Below are positions 1 to 9,300 of a stretch of 46,641 nucleotides of DNA, piece by piece. Source of the DNA: a virus. The translations under genes and the position numbers were made by a program. The stretch's first letter is position 1. Every line of letters starts with the position of its first letter. The notes below the pieces were generated by a model that saw only the letters and a program-made list of their open reading frames with translations, ran no database searches and was not told the origin of the DNA. The stretch lies in the IMG/VR virus record IMGVR_UViG_3300007775_000004, positions 1 through 46,641 of that record, one strand, 5' to 3'.

Positions 1-123
1 ACGATGAACACGCTGGTAATCGGTACGTCAGCCGGGATTTTCGCCTTAATGACCTGCGTCAGCGGCATAATCAAGCCAGCCGATACGATGGGCCAAAGTG
101 AATTGAAGAAAGTTGAAGGGTCC
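1..123. repeat. Terminal direct repeat (left copy), circular closure
   Basis: Bases 1-123 are identical to 46519-46641. The repeat is a short exact end overlap of the kind an assembler leaves on a circular or circularly permuted genome. The holin-like gene reads intact across the joined ends, which supports real circularity rather than a chance repeat. A genuine 123-bp terminal repeat in the virion is possible but cannot be told apart from the sequence alone. Confidence 0.95.
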
Positions 124-125
124 AT
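1..125 (-). CDS. Holin-like small membrane protein, N-terminal part (continues at 46518 across the junction)
   Basis: On the minus strand an ATG at 125-123 follows a GGAGGT ribosome binding site (131-136) and opens a frame that runs off the left end. It continues in frame at the right end to the stop at 46356, giving a 95-aa protein on the closed circle. This segment encodes the first ~41 residues: a hydrophobic start (MDPSTFFNSLWPIVSAGL), then a basic stretch, then the beginning of the membrane segment. See the entry at 46356-46641 for the rest. Confidence 0.75.
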   Translation of the reverse strand, partial: MDPSTFFNSLWPIVSAGLIMPLTQVIKAKIPADVPITSVFI

Positions 126-127
126 TT

Positions 128-439
128 TTACCTCCGATTTTTGATCTTTGCAGACCAAGTTTCCGCATCATCCCGGACCTTCGGGTTAATACTCTTGAAG
201 TTATTCAAGTGACCGAATAAAAGATGACAGCGGCGTTTTCTACATAACGAAATTAAATTGTTTGGGTCAAGCTCAAGTTCCGGGTGTTCGCTAAAGTCCT
301 CAACGTGATGTACTTCAACCCCCTTCTTCGATCCGCATACCTCGCAATACGGGTGTTTTTTTATGTGGGCCTTGCGAACCTTGCGCCAACCACGGCTCCG
401 GGTCAGTGGCTTTACAACGTGCTCACGAATAAAGCTCAT
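128..439 (-). CDS. HNH endonuclease
   Basis: Small HNH nuclease of 103 aa. The sequence shows a CEVCG knuckle, the HHV core of the motif, the Asn-containing DPNNLISLC helix and a final CH pair, i.e. the usual Cys-Cys-His-His-Asn-Cys-His order of an HNH/ββα-metal domain. The start at 439 was chosen because ATG overlaps the stop of the upstream membrane-protein gene as ATGA and follows a GAGGT site; a longer frame from 523 would overlap that gene by 88 bp. It lies inside the lysis region rather than next to the terminase, so it may be a free-standing homing-type nuclease or serve packaging; the sequence does not decide. Confidence 0.8.
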   Translation of the reverse strand: MSFIREHVVKPLTRSRGWRKVRKAHIKKHPYCEVCGSKKGVEVHHVEDFSEHPELELDPNNLISLCRKRRCHLLFGHLNNFKSINPKVRDDAETWSAKIKNRR

Positions 440-606
440 ACATACCTCAACGTCAAAGTGATCCCCACCAAACAACATCCAGCCAGGTACGCTGACTCCC
501 ACCCTTGGCCGATAATACCGCATAGCCCCAGCACAACACCTGCCGCAAACCCAAGCACCAATATCCAGCGTCTAATCTGGCGTTTATACCAACCGATTTG
601 TCTCAT
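436..606 (-). CDS. Small membrane protein, possible holin or spanin component
   Basis: A 56-aa protein with a basic N-terminus (RQIGWYKRQIRR) followed by two hydrophobic segments (about residues 13-30 and 38-54), as in a small two-pass membrane protein. ATG at 606 overlaps the endolysin stop as ATGA, and its own stop overlaps the HNH start as ATGA, so it sits in a translationally coupled chain. Position straight after the endolysin suggests a holin or other lysis membrane protein, but there is no diagnostic motif. A second holin candidate is the 95-aa gene two positions downstream. Confidence 0.65.
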   Translation of the reverse strand: MRQIGWYKRQIRRWILVLGFAAGVVLGLCGIIGQGWESAYLAGCCLVGITLTLRYV

Positions 607-1007
607 ACAATCTCCCCAACCTGATGAATCCGGGGAACTCCACAATGCAAGTGGTTCCCTTCAAACTGGATGTAAAGCAACCCGTTCCAGATCAGGGCAA
701 AGCGGGACTGATACTGCTGTCGAAAAGAGGTTTCCATATCTCTGGTCCGTTTATCAACCGCATAGACGATGAAGCTGTCTTGAGCTTTACGAACCAAGTG
801 ACCGGAATACTGATAGCCGTTGACCGCCTCGTTCTCTGTTCGGGTCCGCAAAACAGATGTAATAACCGTTTTGTACCCCTCTTTCTGCCACCAATACAGA
901 GCGTTTTCCATAACTGCCGCTCGACATATCGGGTCCAGAAAGGTAAAGAACTCTTTTGACAACCTCTCCTGCTGGTTATCGTCTTCGTCAAATCCAAGAT
1001 ATTCCAT
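603..1007 (-). CDS. M15-type peptidase endolysin
   Basis: Likely cleaves peptidoglycan cross-links at the end of infection as a zinc-dependent L,D- or D,D-peptidase. The 134-aa protein shows the M15/VanY pattern S68-G-H70...A75-x-D77, and near the C-terminus E116-x-x-H119-x-H121 within EGNHLHCG. H70, D77 and H119 would bind zinc and E116 would be the general base. It has no signal peptide, so a holin or other export route is needed. The gene lies between an exported protein gene (stop 4 bp upstream) and a small membrane-protein gene (ATGA overlap), a typical lysis cassette. The ribosome binding site is weak. The assignment rests on motif spacing and context. Confidence 0.75.
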   Translation of the reverse strand: MEYLGFDEDDNQQERLSKEFFTFLDPICRAAVMENALYWWQKEGYKTVITSVLRTRTENEAVNGYQYSGHLVRKAQDSFIVYAVDKRTRDMETSFRQQYQSRFALIWNGLLYIQFEGNHLHCGVPRIHQVGEIV

Positions 1008-1010
1008 AAT

Positions 1011-1700
1011 TTACCAATACAGTTTGTAAGTGGTTGAATCTGGGACAGTAAACGGCACTCCCTTGATCCTCTCACCCTCGTTAGTAATGATTTCAATATC
1101 ATATTTCTTGTCCCCCAGGCAACTTGACCAGACCAGATCGGCTTGGAAATACCCTTTCCAGTTAGCCCCACCGGATCGTTCGGTTGGCGGACCCTCGACC
1201 GTCTTGGTCACCATGATGGTACTATCACAGGAGCAGTTTCCTTTTGGGGCCGTAAAGACCACCTTAGCGTATTCAAGGGAGTCGCCGTCAGCACCTCTGG
1301 CAGTCCCATAAACCCGACAAACATAACTCCCACCCGGTACGCCAGCAGGGGTTGAAGATGTCCACCCCCACACAATCTCATCTCCGGCGTAGCTCGAATC
1401 GGCCCCGGCAGGTTCCCAAAACTTCCAGTATGCAAGCCGCCAATGATTTCCGTCATCGATCACGACGTTGCCAGTAAACGGGAAGGTGGCGATACTATCT
1501 GAGGGGATCGTATCATAAGCGACATTGTTTTTGTATGAAATGATCTTCACCCCGAAAAGCCCCTCATCGTCAGGGAAATACACTGGCCGGTAGGCCGTCC
1601 CCGCCCTTGCGCTGGACACCAGCACCGTCAGTACCACCCCGGCAATAAACAGAACCAGAGCCAACGGAACCCATTTGGGGGAGTCGTCAAATATCTTCAT
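1011..1700 (-). CDS. Exported hypothetical protein of the tail/fibre block
   Basis: A 229-aa protein with an N-terminal hydrophobic stretch (about residues 11-32) ending SSARA|G, a plausible signal peptidase I site. The mature part is beta-rich, with several Cys (GNCSCDS, a CLGDKK segment) and Trp-rich segments (WKFWEPAGAD), and resembles an immunoglobulin-like or fibre accessory domain. ATG overlaps the stop of the upstream beta-helix gene as ATGA. I do not recognise a family. It is the last gene before the endolysin; a surface or fibre-tip role is inferred from context only. Confidence 0.7.
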   Translation of the reverse strand: MKIFDDSPKWVPLALVLFIAGVVLTVLVSSARAGTAYRPVYFPDDEGLFGVKIISYKNNVAYDTIPSDSIATFPFTGNVVIDDGNHWRLAYWKFWEPAGADSSYAGDEIVWGWTSSTPAGVPGGSYVCRVYGTARGADGDSLEYAKVVFTAPKGNCSCDSTIMVTKTVEGPPTERSGGANWKGYFQADLVWSSCLGDKKYDIEIITNEGERIKGVPFTVPDSTTYKLYW

Positions 1701-3364
1701 TGTATCTCTACCTTTCCATTGTTATGCGTACTGCCGTTTATCAAAACTGTCGTTGTGTCAGAAGCGGCGGCGGATGGCTGGACCGCACCGTAGAGCGTCC
1801 ATGTACGCCCACCATAAGTCACATTCATTTCTGAGCTTGCGCCCGATCTCGCAAGTCCCAACCAGTAGTTAGATGCGCTCACGCTGTCGAACCCCGGGTC
1901 AGAAAAAGTCGAGTGTACATCTTGCAGGCTATCGTTGATCCACGTCGCCGAATCAGTAGTGGTGCTGTTGATATTAACCGTAAACGCTACATCGGGTTCG
2001 TAGATGATATTGTAATCGAAGGTGAAGTTATCCTCAGAGCCGTTGACTAAAATGTATGGGTAAGAGTTCCACGTTGGATCGTAAATGATATTATACATAA
2101 ACTTAGACCCACCAACTACGTCGGAGCCATACCCGACAAACGTCTCCGCTCCGCTATAAATGAAGGTGTTATTCCCATAGAACATATTGCCAATGTTGGA
2201 AGCATCGCTTGCAAGGTCGTTAAAACTAAGAGACCGGTTGGGGTTTGTATAGAAGATATTCCCGTAGGTGCTGTCGTAGTTGTTATTCTTGTACCACTGA
2301 ACCGCGTGCTGCCCAATGTCGGAATCAAAGATACAGAACCTAACGACCGAGGCAGAATCTCTGCCGTTTGTAACTTGATAGGCTTCCTTAAAATAGATAG
2401 CGTCCGACTGAGCGTGGTTAAAGTAGCAACTATCAAACACCACCCTTGATTGGCTGTAGATATCGGCCAACCTTCCATCCCCGGTCCCCACGGCAACATC
2501 GTATCCGTAGGTTAAGCTATCACGTTTTACAAGGTGGTTGCCTCCCCAATCATCGTCATCGGCGAAGCCACGTTCGCTCGAATGAATCACGCCACCGTTC
2601 CCCGCCGCAGATGATGAGACTCCACGGGACATCTTACAGTCTATCCACTTGCTGTCATTAAACTGCGATCCCCACACCACAACGCCGGGAGCGCCAATCC
2701 TGAAGTCCAATCCCTGTACATAGATGAAGTCATAATCAACCCCACCACCATATCTGGTGTTGATCGCAGAGTTACGGGATGCATATACGTCATAGCTATT
2801 AGGGTCAACCCCGCCAGGTAAGTAGACGAAAACCGAGTCCCCACTCTCCGAGTAAAAACACTCGCCTTCCGAAAGCGACCGACTACCAGATGGCTTCAAC
2901 AGGCTATCGGTCGATCCCCACGTAACACATATCAGCCCGGAAGACACCGGTCCCCACCGTGGGACGGTTGCGCTGTCAACCCCCGAAAGAGCGTAGATTG
3001 ATCCAGAAACTACGCCCCACGTTCCAGACAGAAGAGTCGCCCCTGTAATAATCGGGTAGGCCGGGGTATATGACACCCCCTCGCCGGGCCAGAGCGAATC
3101 TACAAAGTAAGTATAGCCGCATGTGTCGCAAAACTTTGGTCTGTCGTAGACAGGCGGGGTTATCGACACCTGCGTATATCTGGCGGAGCTACTGAAACGG
3201 TTTGTATCACCATGAGATACATAGGCGTTCAGGCTGTCAATGGTGAATCGATCAGCCCATGAAGTTCCGTCTGCCGAACCAGCATTGGTCGGGCCTACGT
3301 AGTTGGTCGTCGCCCCGGCGTTCACCGCCAGCAGAATAAATAGTATGGTTGCTAAATGTCTCAC
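1697..3364 (-). CDS. Exported parallel beta-helix protein (tail spike/fibre candidate)
   Basis: 555 aa from a GTG start at 3364, chosen because GTG overlaps the TGA of the upstream gene (GTGA) and because the frame then opens with a signal peptide, RHLATILFILLAVNAGA|TT. The mature start (TNYVGPTNAGSADGTSWAD) matches the usual beginning of right-handed beta-helix/pectate-lyase-like proteins. The body has repeated short strands with Asn and Asp turns (e.g. FDYNIIYEPD, MFYGNNTFIY), as in a beta-helix of the spike/depolymerase type. A catalytic pair cannot be assigned. Function as a receptor-binding spike or polysaccharide-degrading protein is inferred from fold and neighbours. Confidence 0.75.
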   Translation of the reverse strand: MRHLATILFILLAVNAGATTNYVGPTNAGSADGTSWADRFTIDSLNAYVSHGDTNRFSSSARYTQVSITPPVYDRPKFCDTCGYTYFVDSLWPGEGVSYTPAYPIITGATLLSGTWGVVSGSIYALSGVDSATVPRWGPVSSGLICVTWGSTDSLLKPSGSRSLSEGECFYSESGDSVFVYLPGGVDPNSYDVYASRNSAINTRYGGGVDYDFIYVQGLDFRIGAPGVVVWGSQFNDSKWIDCKMSRGVSSSAAGNGGVIHSSERGFADDDDWGGNHLVKRDSLTYGYDVAVGTGDGRLADIYSQSRVVFDSCYFNHAQSDAIYFKEAYQVTNGRDSASVVRFCIFDSDIGQHAVQWYKNNNYDSTYGNIFYTNPNRSLSFNDLASDASNIGNMFYGNNTFIYSGAETFVGYGSDVVGGSKFMYNIIYDPTWNSYPYILVNGSEDNFTFDYNIIYEPDVAFTVNINSTTTDSATWINDSLQDVHSTFSDPGFDSVSASNYWLGLARSGASSEMNVTYGGRTWTLYGAVQPSAAASDTTTVLINGSTHNNGKVEIQ

Positions 3365-5106
3365 TTTGTCCCTCTGACTGTAACGCCCCTGCGATAGACG
3401 CCCCCGTTGCGGAAAATCGGACCTTGTGGAGGCGTCCAGTTGAGAGCATACCAACTGGTCTTAAATTCGGACACGCCAATTACACCACAATTTAAATCGC
3501 CCAAAGAATCGTACGACGAATCAAGGGGGTACCAGTAGGTGAATACACTAACAAATTTAGTTGTATCTAAGTGATTATCAGGGGCACTTGCGACTACCAT
3601 GTTATCTGTGAACATATTTGGTGATTGAGCCGACGCCCCCGAAGTACCGGCACTCAAACTCTTCATTGTCCCCACCCAATATCTCGTTCCTTTGGTCATA
3701 ACAATCGGGGGGCTGAACGGCAATAGCCTATATCGGGGTATTTTATCTCCCAGCATACCAACCGTGTCCCTAAAAAGAACTGTTTGGATGACCGTCTCCG
3801 GAGTAGTCAGGGTATCACAATCAGCCCATAGGCCGTAATAGAAACACGCCGAATCGCTGGGCCACGTTGCGTTTGATTTAACCCAAGCCGTCATCCCGTC
3901 AAGAGTCGAGCCAGTCGGCCCGTTCCACACAAAAGATTCCCATTGACCCCCTTCTGGCACTGCTCCATAAGAATATAGAGGCCGCCTTGCAGTATTGAAC
4001 GGAACGGTGATTTCAATTGGATATGTGATGGTATCAAGCGACGCCGAATCAAGTGTCATTCGCAGTCCATAACTGAAGACATTGAAACGGAGGGTATCAA
4101 AAGCGGCATTCAAAGAATCCCCAGCGGAGTTAGTTACATATAGACCCTGAGCACGCCCAAAAACAGCATCATCGTTTCCCGTGCCACAAATGCGACCACT
4201 ATAATACTCTATACTGTCACCAAGTACGGTGGTGTAGTTTTTCTGGATTGTCTCTCCGACCTTAGCCTTCAGATAAACCGCCATCGTGTTGGTTTCGCCC
4301 GTTGATATATACCATGCGTTAGTAATATCCACCCCGTCATAGGAGGTAGTGAAGGTGTCCGCCCAAAACTCTCCACCACTCAGATCAGGCTTAGAGTCTA
4401 TTATCTGCTTCCACAGAAAGAGTGTATCGTCGATCTTTTGGAAACTATTGGTCCGGGACATATCTAAACTGACCCGCCATGACGCCTTGCCCTCGAAGGC
4501 GTTAAAGGTAAACGCTGAGTCGTGGTCAAATAGTATATTTAAATACCGAGAATGAAGGCCCGAAGTAGTAACGGGGAGAGAATAGGTCACCTCAATCCAT
4601 AGATAATCAATATCAAGGGAGGCGCCGAGACCAAGGTCGGCCTCTCCGTCTATAAGCACTTGAATTGAATCAACCGATTCCATCCCCCATGAATGTCCTG
4701 ATGGAGGCATGAGCGTATCATAATGCACAGTGCTTGTTGATCTTGTTGGGCCATGGGTAGTGTCGTTGCCAATGATGACATTAATGCGGCATCCGGAGCT
4801 ATCGCCATCTGTCTGAGTTGCTTTGTACTCCCATATAATAACAACTTCGTCAACCGTCGCCCCGGCCCCATAGAAAGCGTATGCTCCCCCTAAATCTTCC
4901 ACCTCAAACAGATGCTGTTCTGTTCCGTCATCACCCAAAAGATGCTGTAAGGATAATTTAATGTTGTCATTATACCACAAATCAGAGGTGGCCGAGTCGC
5001 CAGCAGCCAACCAATCAGCGGGGGAACCTTCGGCGTTGACCCTCAACGTATCTTTGTAACCGAACGCAAGGGTTGGAAAGAGCAGGATAAAAATTAACCA
5101 CCTCAT
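3361..5106 (-). CDS. Exported fibre-like protein with beta-sandwich domains
   Basis: 581 aa from ATG at 5106, which shares a base with the TAA of the upstream gene (TAATG); this start gives a clean signal peptide, MRWLIFILLFPTLAFG|YKD. The first ~190 mature residues (…DSIQVLIDGEADLG…DIDYLWIEVTYS) resemble the mature 185-aa neighbour (…DSFRVLVEGNGTAF…KVDHVQIEAWYT), so the two seem to share a duplicated beta-sandwich domain. The remainder is Asp/Ser/Thr-rich beta structure. No enzyme motif is seen. It is probably part of the fibre or spike set; the exact role is unknown. Confidence 0.7.
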   Translation of the reverse strand: MRWLIFILLFPTLAFGYKDTLRVNAEGSPADWLAAGDSATSDLWYNDNIKLSLQHLLGDDGTEQHLFEVEDLGGAYAFYGAGATVDEVVIIWEYKATQTDGDSSGCRINVIIGNDTTHGPTRSTSTVHYDTLMPPSGHSWGMESVDSIQVLIDGEADLGLGASLDIDYLWIEVTYSLPVTTSGLHSRYLNILFDHDSAFTFNAFEGKASWRVSLDMSRTNSFQKIDDTLFLWKQIIDSKPDLSGGEFWADTFTTSYDGVDITNAWYISTGETNTMAVYLKAKVGETIQKNYTTVLGDSIEYYSGRICGTGNDDAVFGRAQGLYVTNSAGDSLNAAFDTLRFNVFSYGLRMTLDSASLDTITYPIEITVPFNTARRPLYSYGAVPEGGQWESFVWNGPTGSTLDGMTAWVKSNATWPSDSACFYYGLWADCDTLTTPETVIQTVLFRDTVGMLGDKIPRYRLLPFSPPIVMTKGTRYWVGTMKSLSAGTSGASAQSPNMFTDNMVVASAPDNHLDTTKFVSVFTYWYPLDSSYDSLGDLNCGVIGVSEFKTSWYALNWTPPQGPIFRNGGVYRRGVTVRGTK

Positions 5107-5663
5107 TAGTAGCTCCTGACCCGTATAACTTGTCCGTGTGACCCACCCGCAACAGTGTACCAAGCCTCAATCTGCACATGGTCGACCTTTATTGTACCTA
5201 CCAGCCCGGCATCCGCCCTAATTCTAACTGCCGTTGTGCCATTGTTTAGATCAGTTTCATCAAACCCCGTTCCCCACAGGCCATTAGTTGTCCCGCTTGC
5301 TATAACAACGGCATCAGTATTACGTGGTAGCCCAATGGTAACCGTGTCACCATACGAGGTCCCGCCCTGAGAAAACCAGACATTGATATCTCTTTGACCG
5401 CCCACAAAAGCCGTTCCATTCCCTTCAACCAAAACCCTGAATGAGTCAAGAGATGTTAGGGAAAACGAATACCCGGAGTCGGCCATGACCGTACTCGCAC
5501 TGGTAGTGGTTGCCCTGATATTGTCAGAAGTAAAAATGCTGTCGCACGAGGTCCATGAACCAGTCAGAAAACAAACCGATCCCGATGAACTGTCGGCCGT
5601 CTCACCACTTCCATAAACGACCGACGCCAACAGTAAAAGACTAATCGTTACCAAGTATTTCAT
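5106..5663 (-). CDS. Exported small beta-sandwich protein, fibre block
   Basis: A 185-aa protein starting MKYLVTISLLLLASVVYG|SGE, a textbook signal peptide. The mature part is Ser/Thr/Asp-rich and ends with a domain similar to the N-terminal domain of the next gene (581 aa). Its start lies 23 bp inside the end of the 1219-aa spike gene and its stop touches the next ATG, so it is translated as part of the coupled chain. Function unknown; a fibre accessory or decoration role is inferred from similarity and position. Confidence 0.7.
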   Translation of the reverse strand: MKYLVTISLLLLASVVYGSGETADSSSGSVCFLTGSWTSCDSIFTSDNIRATTTSASTVMADSGYSFSLTSLDSFRVLVEGNGTAFVGGQRDINVWFSQGGTSYGDTVTIGLPRNTDAVVIASGTTNGLWGTGFDETDLNNGTTAVRIRADAGLVGTIKVDHVQIEAWYTVAGGSHGQVIRVRSY

Positions 5664-8600
5664 ATCGTATCCATATGTCTGCCCGACCTTGGTCGGTGCT
5701 TGGGAGTATGATTGCTATTATATTAGCATATTCAATAGTGTGGTCCACTCCATCCGCCACATTATCAAAGGCATTGGTGGGAACCGTCACGGTTGCTATC
5801 GACGATTCCGTCCCCGCCCCCACATCACGGTCAGTCCACTCTTGAAACACAACAGCATAAGTTCCTATTGAATCATTGACCCCAACCCCGATAGAGTCAA
5901 TGGTGATTCCTCCGGGAGCAAACCCCCTGATTGGCAACAAAACAGTATCACACACAAGGTTGTCCGGATCGTCAATCGTCAGCATGAACGTATGGTACCG
6001 CTCGGCCATGATAAAGGAACTGGACCCGTCAGATGACTCAAGCATATCGTCATCTGAGTCCCACTTTAATTCTCCCTCCACAGTAGTGCTTGGATTAACT
6101 GAGGTTGGCAATACAAGCTGTACCCCTACCACGATGTGCTCTGAATTAAGGCTGTCAAGATCAAGGGTATCCCCTACGGCAGTTCCAAAATCAAGCTGGT
6201 CGATGACGTCAATCCCATCCGGGAAATTCACTTGGCCCCCCGATTCGCCACCGTCAAGCACCAATGTCCCCGATGGATCACGCATAATCGAACTGTCATT
6301 CACAAGGTCGTGTTTGTATTGCAGGGTAGTATCACCAGACGTTATGAGGCTGAACACGGCAGAGTCGGTGCCGTAAAGAGAACTATCAAAAAGACCAACC
6401 CCACCGCCACCACCAAATAGGCCCGTCGTGTCTGTCGCCGTTGCGACATTGCTACCGTTGCCCACCCAAATATACCCATCTGCGAGAGTGGTTTTTAATC
6501 GAGTACCGAAAATAGTCGACAACGGAACCTCGGTGGTATCGACCTGAAGTTGGTTGCTGGAGATTTTCAGACCCGGACCGTCAAACAGGCTAAGGGTGTC
6601 TTGTGCGTCAATCCCGCCCTCCTGAGTAGTCAGCGTCCCGAATATCTTAGAGCCTCTCCATAGTGGCATATAGAATCTAGAGGACTGGAGTATGGACGCC
6701 GAATCGACCGCTCCATTGGCAAGCTCGGAGGCTCCCACGGAATTGGCCGATAGGGTTGTACTGTCGTGGGCATGACTGTTGTCCTCAACCGCCCAAGCAC
6801 CGCCAACTATTGAGATGTCACCAATATCTTCGTTGGCAAAATCCGATGGCCCTATCTGCTGTGCGCCCGTCCCGATATCAAGCTCTGATTCCCCGATGGC
6901 ATTGGCTACGATCTTTGTTGAGTCAACCGAGTTGGCGTCCATCTCGGCCAGAGCAATGCTGGCCCCGAGGGTAGCCGCTATGTAGGCCGTATCAATGTCA
7001 ACCGTGAGGTCTATACCAGCCCCCTCCCTGATGTTTGTCGGGTAGGTATAGGCGAATACCCCACCACCGGAAGTGTCCCATGCGACAGAATCATTGGTTC
7101 CACTCCCGCCACCGTACCAACTACCCGGAAATGGGAAGGATTCATCGGTGGTAAGTGTGTCTGGAATAGTGATAGTCACCGATCCACCGCCACCACCGGA
7201 GCTTGTATACAAGATCACCTGTCCAGAATCAGCCCCGGTAGACGTAAACGATGTCCCCACCACAGAGTCCGGGATCGCTATCGCAGAGTCAGCCAGCGTA
7301 GCGTGACCAGCGTTCGAGACAACTACACCGGTCGTGTCAATCATTGAATCGACTATCGAGTTGTCAGGGAAGTTGGCGGTCCCCTCATCAAAGATAAATT
7401 CCTCAATAGTTACCGTTTCCCCCGTCCCGGTTGTTGGTGGGTCGGCTTGGATATTTACGGAAGCACCACTCCCCCACGCCCTAATGCCGATGGTGTCGCC
7501 GTTCTGGGCTATGATATTCCAATATCCCGACCCGCCCCCGTTCGTCTGTACCGTCCCTCGGCCGGGCCTAATGTGCAGCGAGGTGGTTCCTTTTAGACTA
7601 TCGGCGTAGAGGGCATTAACGCCAGTGATATCGAAATCATTCATCGTCATCGGTCCCAACAGATCAAGAGTGTCCTGTACCTGAGTAGGAGACTTGATAA
7701 CTGTCCATTCGTTATCGGGGGTAAGCGTAGATGAGTCTGTATCGTTCGCACCCGTAAACCCAGTCAGCCCCCCACCTCCACCGCTCGTATCATGCCAGAT
7801 AGTATCGCCCGGAGTGACCCATCGGCTTGACCCCGTAGAGTCCGTTAGCTTGAAATAAACGCTGTCAACCGATCCACTACCGGCCGCATTGTTAGGGAAG
7901 GACCGAAGGGTATTGTCTCTCGTTGTGTCGTCGCCGTACAGTAACCCGGTAATGTTAATAAGCCGGATAGAGTCTTGTGGGGCGGTAAAGCCTGATCGTT
8001 TTTGGTAGATAATCATGCTGTCGCCGTCACTAAAGCCCGATGTGGTATCGTAAGCCCATATCCGCTCATTCTGCACCAGCACGTCATACGAGTCCCAGAT
8101 GGCAATAGCGGCATCCATGCCCGTAACGTACCCCTTGTTCCAATAATACTCATTGCCGTCCATCGTAGATTGCGCCCACTGAAAGACCTGAACCTGATAG
8201 TCGGACCCGTTGTTAAGAGTATCGTTGTCTATAAACTTACAGTTAGTAATCGAGTTAAAACGGGATATCTGGCTGGAGTCGGCAGCTGTATTCCAAAGGA
8301 ACCTGATTGCCTCTTCGCCGTTGTTATAGATCGTGCAGTTGTCGATATCAACCCCAGAACCGTTGACATAAATCCCGGTAGAGTTGTTGGAGAAAATGTC
8401 CACCCCGATAATCTTCACCCCAAGACTGTCCTCGTAGTGATCCGGGTTGATATCAATACCGTTGTGGGTTGGATGACCCCAGATTGCGCCACCCCTAATG
8501 GTCAGCCGATAGCCACCAGCAGGCGGTCCGTCCCCCGAGTTTTGCAGAAGAACCCCCGAATGGCCGTTTGAAGTCGAAGAGGTGTCCCCCTCAAGGTAGC

Positions 8601-9300
8601 AGTCGGCAATGGTTATGTCCTGATTGTTACCAAGCAGTTGAATCTCGTTTTTACCTGACCAGTAGAAATGAGAGTTTGACACAACCGCCTCGGTATTATC
8701 CTCAAGCGTCAACGCTCCACCAAACCTGTCATGCCCACCGCCTTCCCATTGGCAATCGGTAACGGTCACACCATGAGCATTTACGATCTTTGCCCCAATC
8801 CAACCGTAGACCCTGCTGATCCTGACATTATCCTGTGCGCCACCGGTGGTCCCCCTCTGCATAAGCAGATACACGCCAATGCTGTTAGTGTCGGCATCGA
8901 TTCCCGAAGTATCGTCCGGCAGGAGCATGATGTTATCTATCCACGCCCCAGAATCCATGTGGATAATCCCGGTCTCAGCCCTGAGATACAGCTTCGATTC
9001 AGGGCCATAACCAACCAGTCCACAGTTCTTGGGGATATAGAGGGTGTCGCCGATAAGGTGTTGGCCAGGCGGTACAAGCATAACGTCACCGCTTGACATG
9101 GCCTCCGTTACCGTAGCGAATACGGCAGAGTCAGCAATCGTACTATCCCCAACCGCTCCGTACTCGGGAGCCTTGACGTTGAATACATTCTTCCAGATTC
9201 GGTCGTACCGCTGGGGATGAGGACCGCCGTTGCCGGGCTGGGCAAGAGCCGAAACCGCAAACAGCAATATCATCAGGATATATATTGGACGTAACTTCAT
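5641..9300 (-). CDS. Exported large tail spike/fibre, pectate-lyase-like beta-helix N-terminus
   Basis: 1219 aa, starting with a signal peptide KLRPIYILMILLFAVSALA|QPG (Gln at +1). Residues about 35-470 begin with the NVKAPEYGAVGDST motif that opens many pectate-lyase/phage-spike beta-helices and continue with beta-helix-like turns. From about 500 the chain becomes Gly/Ser/Asp-rich with fibre-like repeats (DSTKIVANAIGESEL, SANSVGASELANGAVDSASI), as in phage fibre shafts. The last ~120 residues form a separate beta-sandwich-like tip. It probably binds the host surface and may degrade polysaccharide. ATG overlaps the previous stop (ATGA). A signal peptide on such a spike is unexpected (see findings). 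Confidence 0.8.
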   Translation of the reverse strand: MKLRPIYILMILLFAVSALAQPGNGGPHPQRYDRIWKNVFNVKAPEYGAVGDSTIADSAVFATVTEAMSSGDVMLVPPGQHLIGDTLYIPKNCGLVGYGPESKLYLRAETGIIHMDSGAWIDNIMLLPDDTSGIDADTNSIGVYLLMQRGTTGGAQDNVRISRVYGWIGAKIVNAHGVTVTDCQWEGGGHDRFGGALTLEDNTEAVVSNSHFYWSGKNEIQLLGNNQDITIADCYLEGDTSSTSNGHSGVLLQNSGDGPPAGGYRLTIRGGAIWGHPTHNGIDINPDHYEDSLGVKIIGVDIFSNNSTGIYVNGSGVDIDNCTIYNNGEEAIRFLWNTAADSSQISRFNSITNCKFIDNDTLNNGSDYQVQVFQWAQSTMDGNEYYWNKGYVTGMDAAIAIWDSYDVLVQNERIWAYDTTSGFSDGDSMIIYQKRSGFTAPQDSIRLINITGLLYGDDTTRDNTLRSFPNNAAGSGSVDSVYFKLTDSTGSSRWVTPGDTIWHDTSGGGGGLTGFTGANDTDSSTLTPDNEWTVIKSPTQVQDTLDLLGPMTMNDFDITGVNALYADSLKGTTSLHIRPGRGTVQTNGGGSGYWNIIAQNGDTIGIRAWGSGASVNIQADPPTTGTGETVTIEEFIFDEGTANFPDNSIVDSMIDTTGVVVSNAGHATLADSAIAIPDSVVGTSFTSTGADSGQVILYTSSGGGGGSVTITIPDTLTTDESFPFPGSWYGGGSGTNDSVAWDTSGGGVFAYTYPTNIREGAGIDLTVDIDTAYIAATLGASIALAEMDANSVDSTKIVANAIGESELDIGTGAQQIGPSDFANEDIGDISIVGGAWAVEDNSHAHDSTTLSANSVGASELANGAVDSASILQSSRFYMPLWRGSKIFGTLTTQEGGIDAQDTLSLFDGPGLKISSNQLQVDTTEVPLSTIFGTRLKTTLADGYIWVGNGSNVATATDTTGLFGGGGGVGLFDSSLYGTDSAVFSLITSGDTTLQYKHDLVNDSSIMRDPSGTLVLDGGESGGQVNFPDGIDVIDQLDFGTAVGDTLDLDSLNSEHIVVGVQLVLPTSVNPSTTVEGELKWDSDDDMLESSDGSSSFIMAERYHTFMLTIDDPDNLVCDTVLLPIRGFAPGGITIDSIGVGVNDSIGTYAVVFQEWTDRDVGAGTESSIATVTVPTNAFDNVADGVDHTIEYANIIAIILPSTDQGRADIWIRYEILGND

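Noticed and set aside
128-439. HNH gene as a cos-site packaging nuclease
   Set aside because: It lies next to lysis genes, about 29 kb from terS/terL on the map, and no cos-like site was found; the idea is not supported.
284-772. Plus-strand 162-aa open frame across the lysis cassette
   Set aside because: It lies opposite three coupled minus-strand genes with clear motifs, has no ribosome binding site and no recognisable protein pattern.
8002-8571. Plus-strand 189-aa open frame inside the tail spike gene
   Set aside because: A shadow frame of the 1219-aa spike gene; Val/Ile/Arg-rich composition without motif, and opposite to the local transcription.
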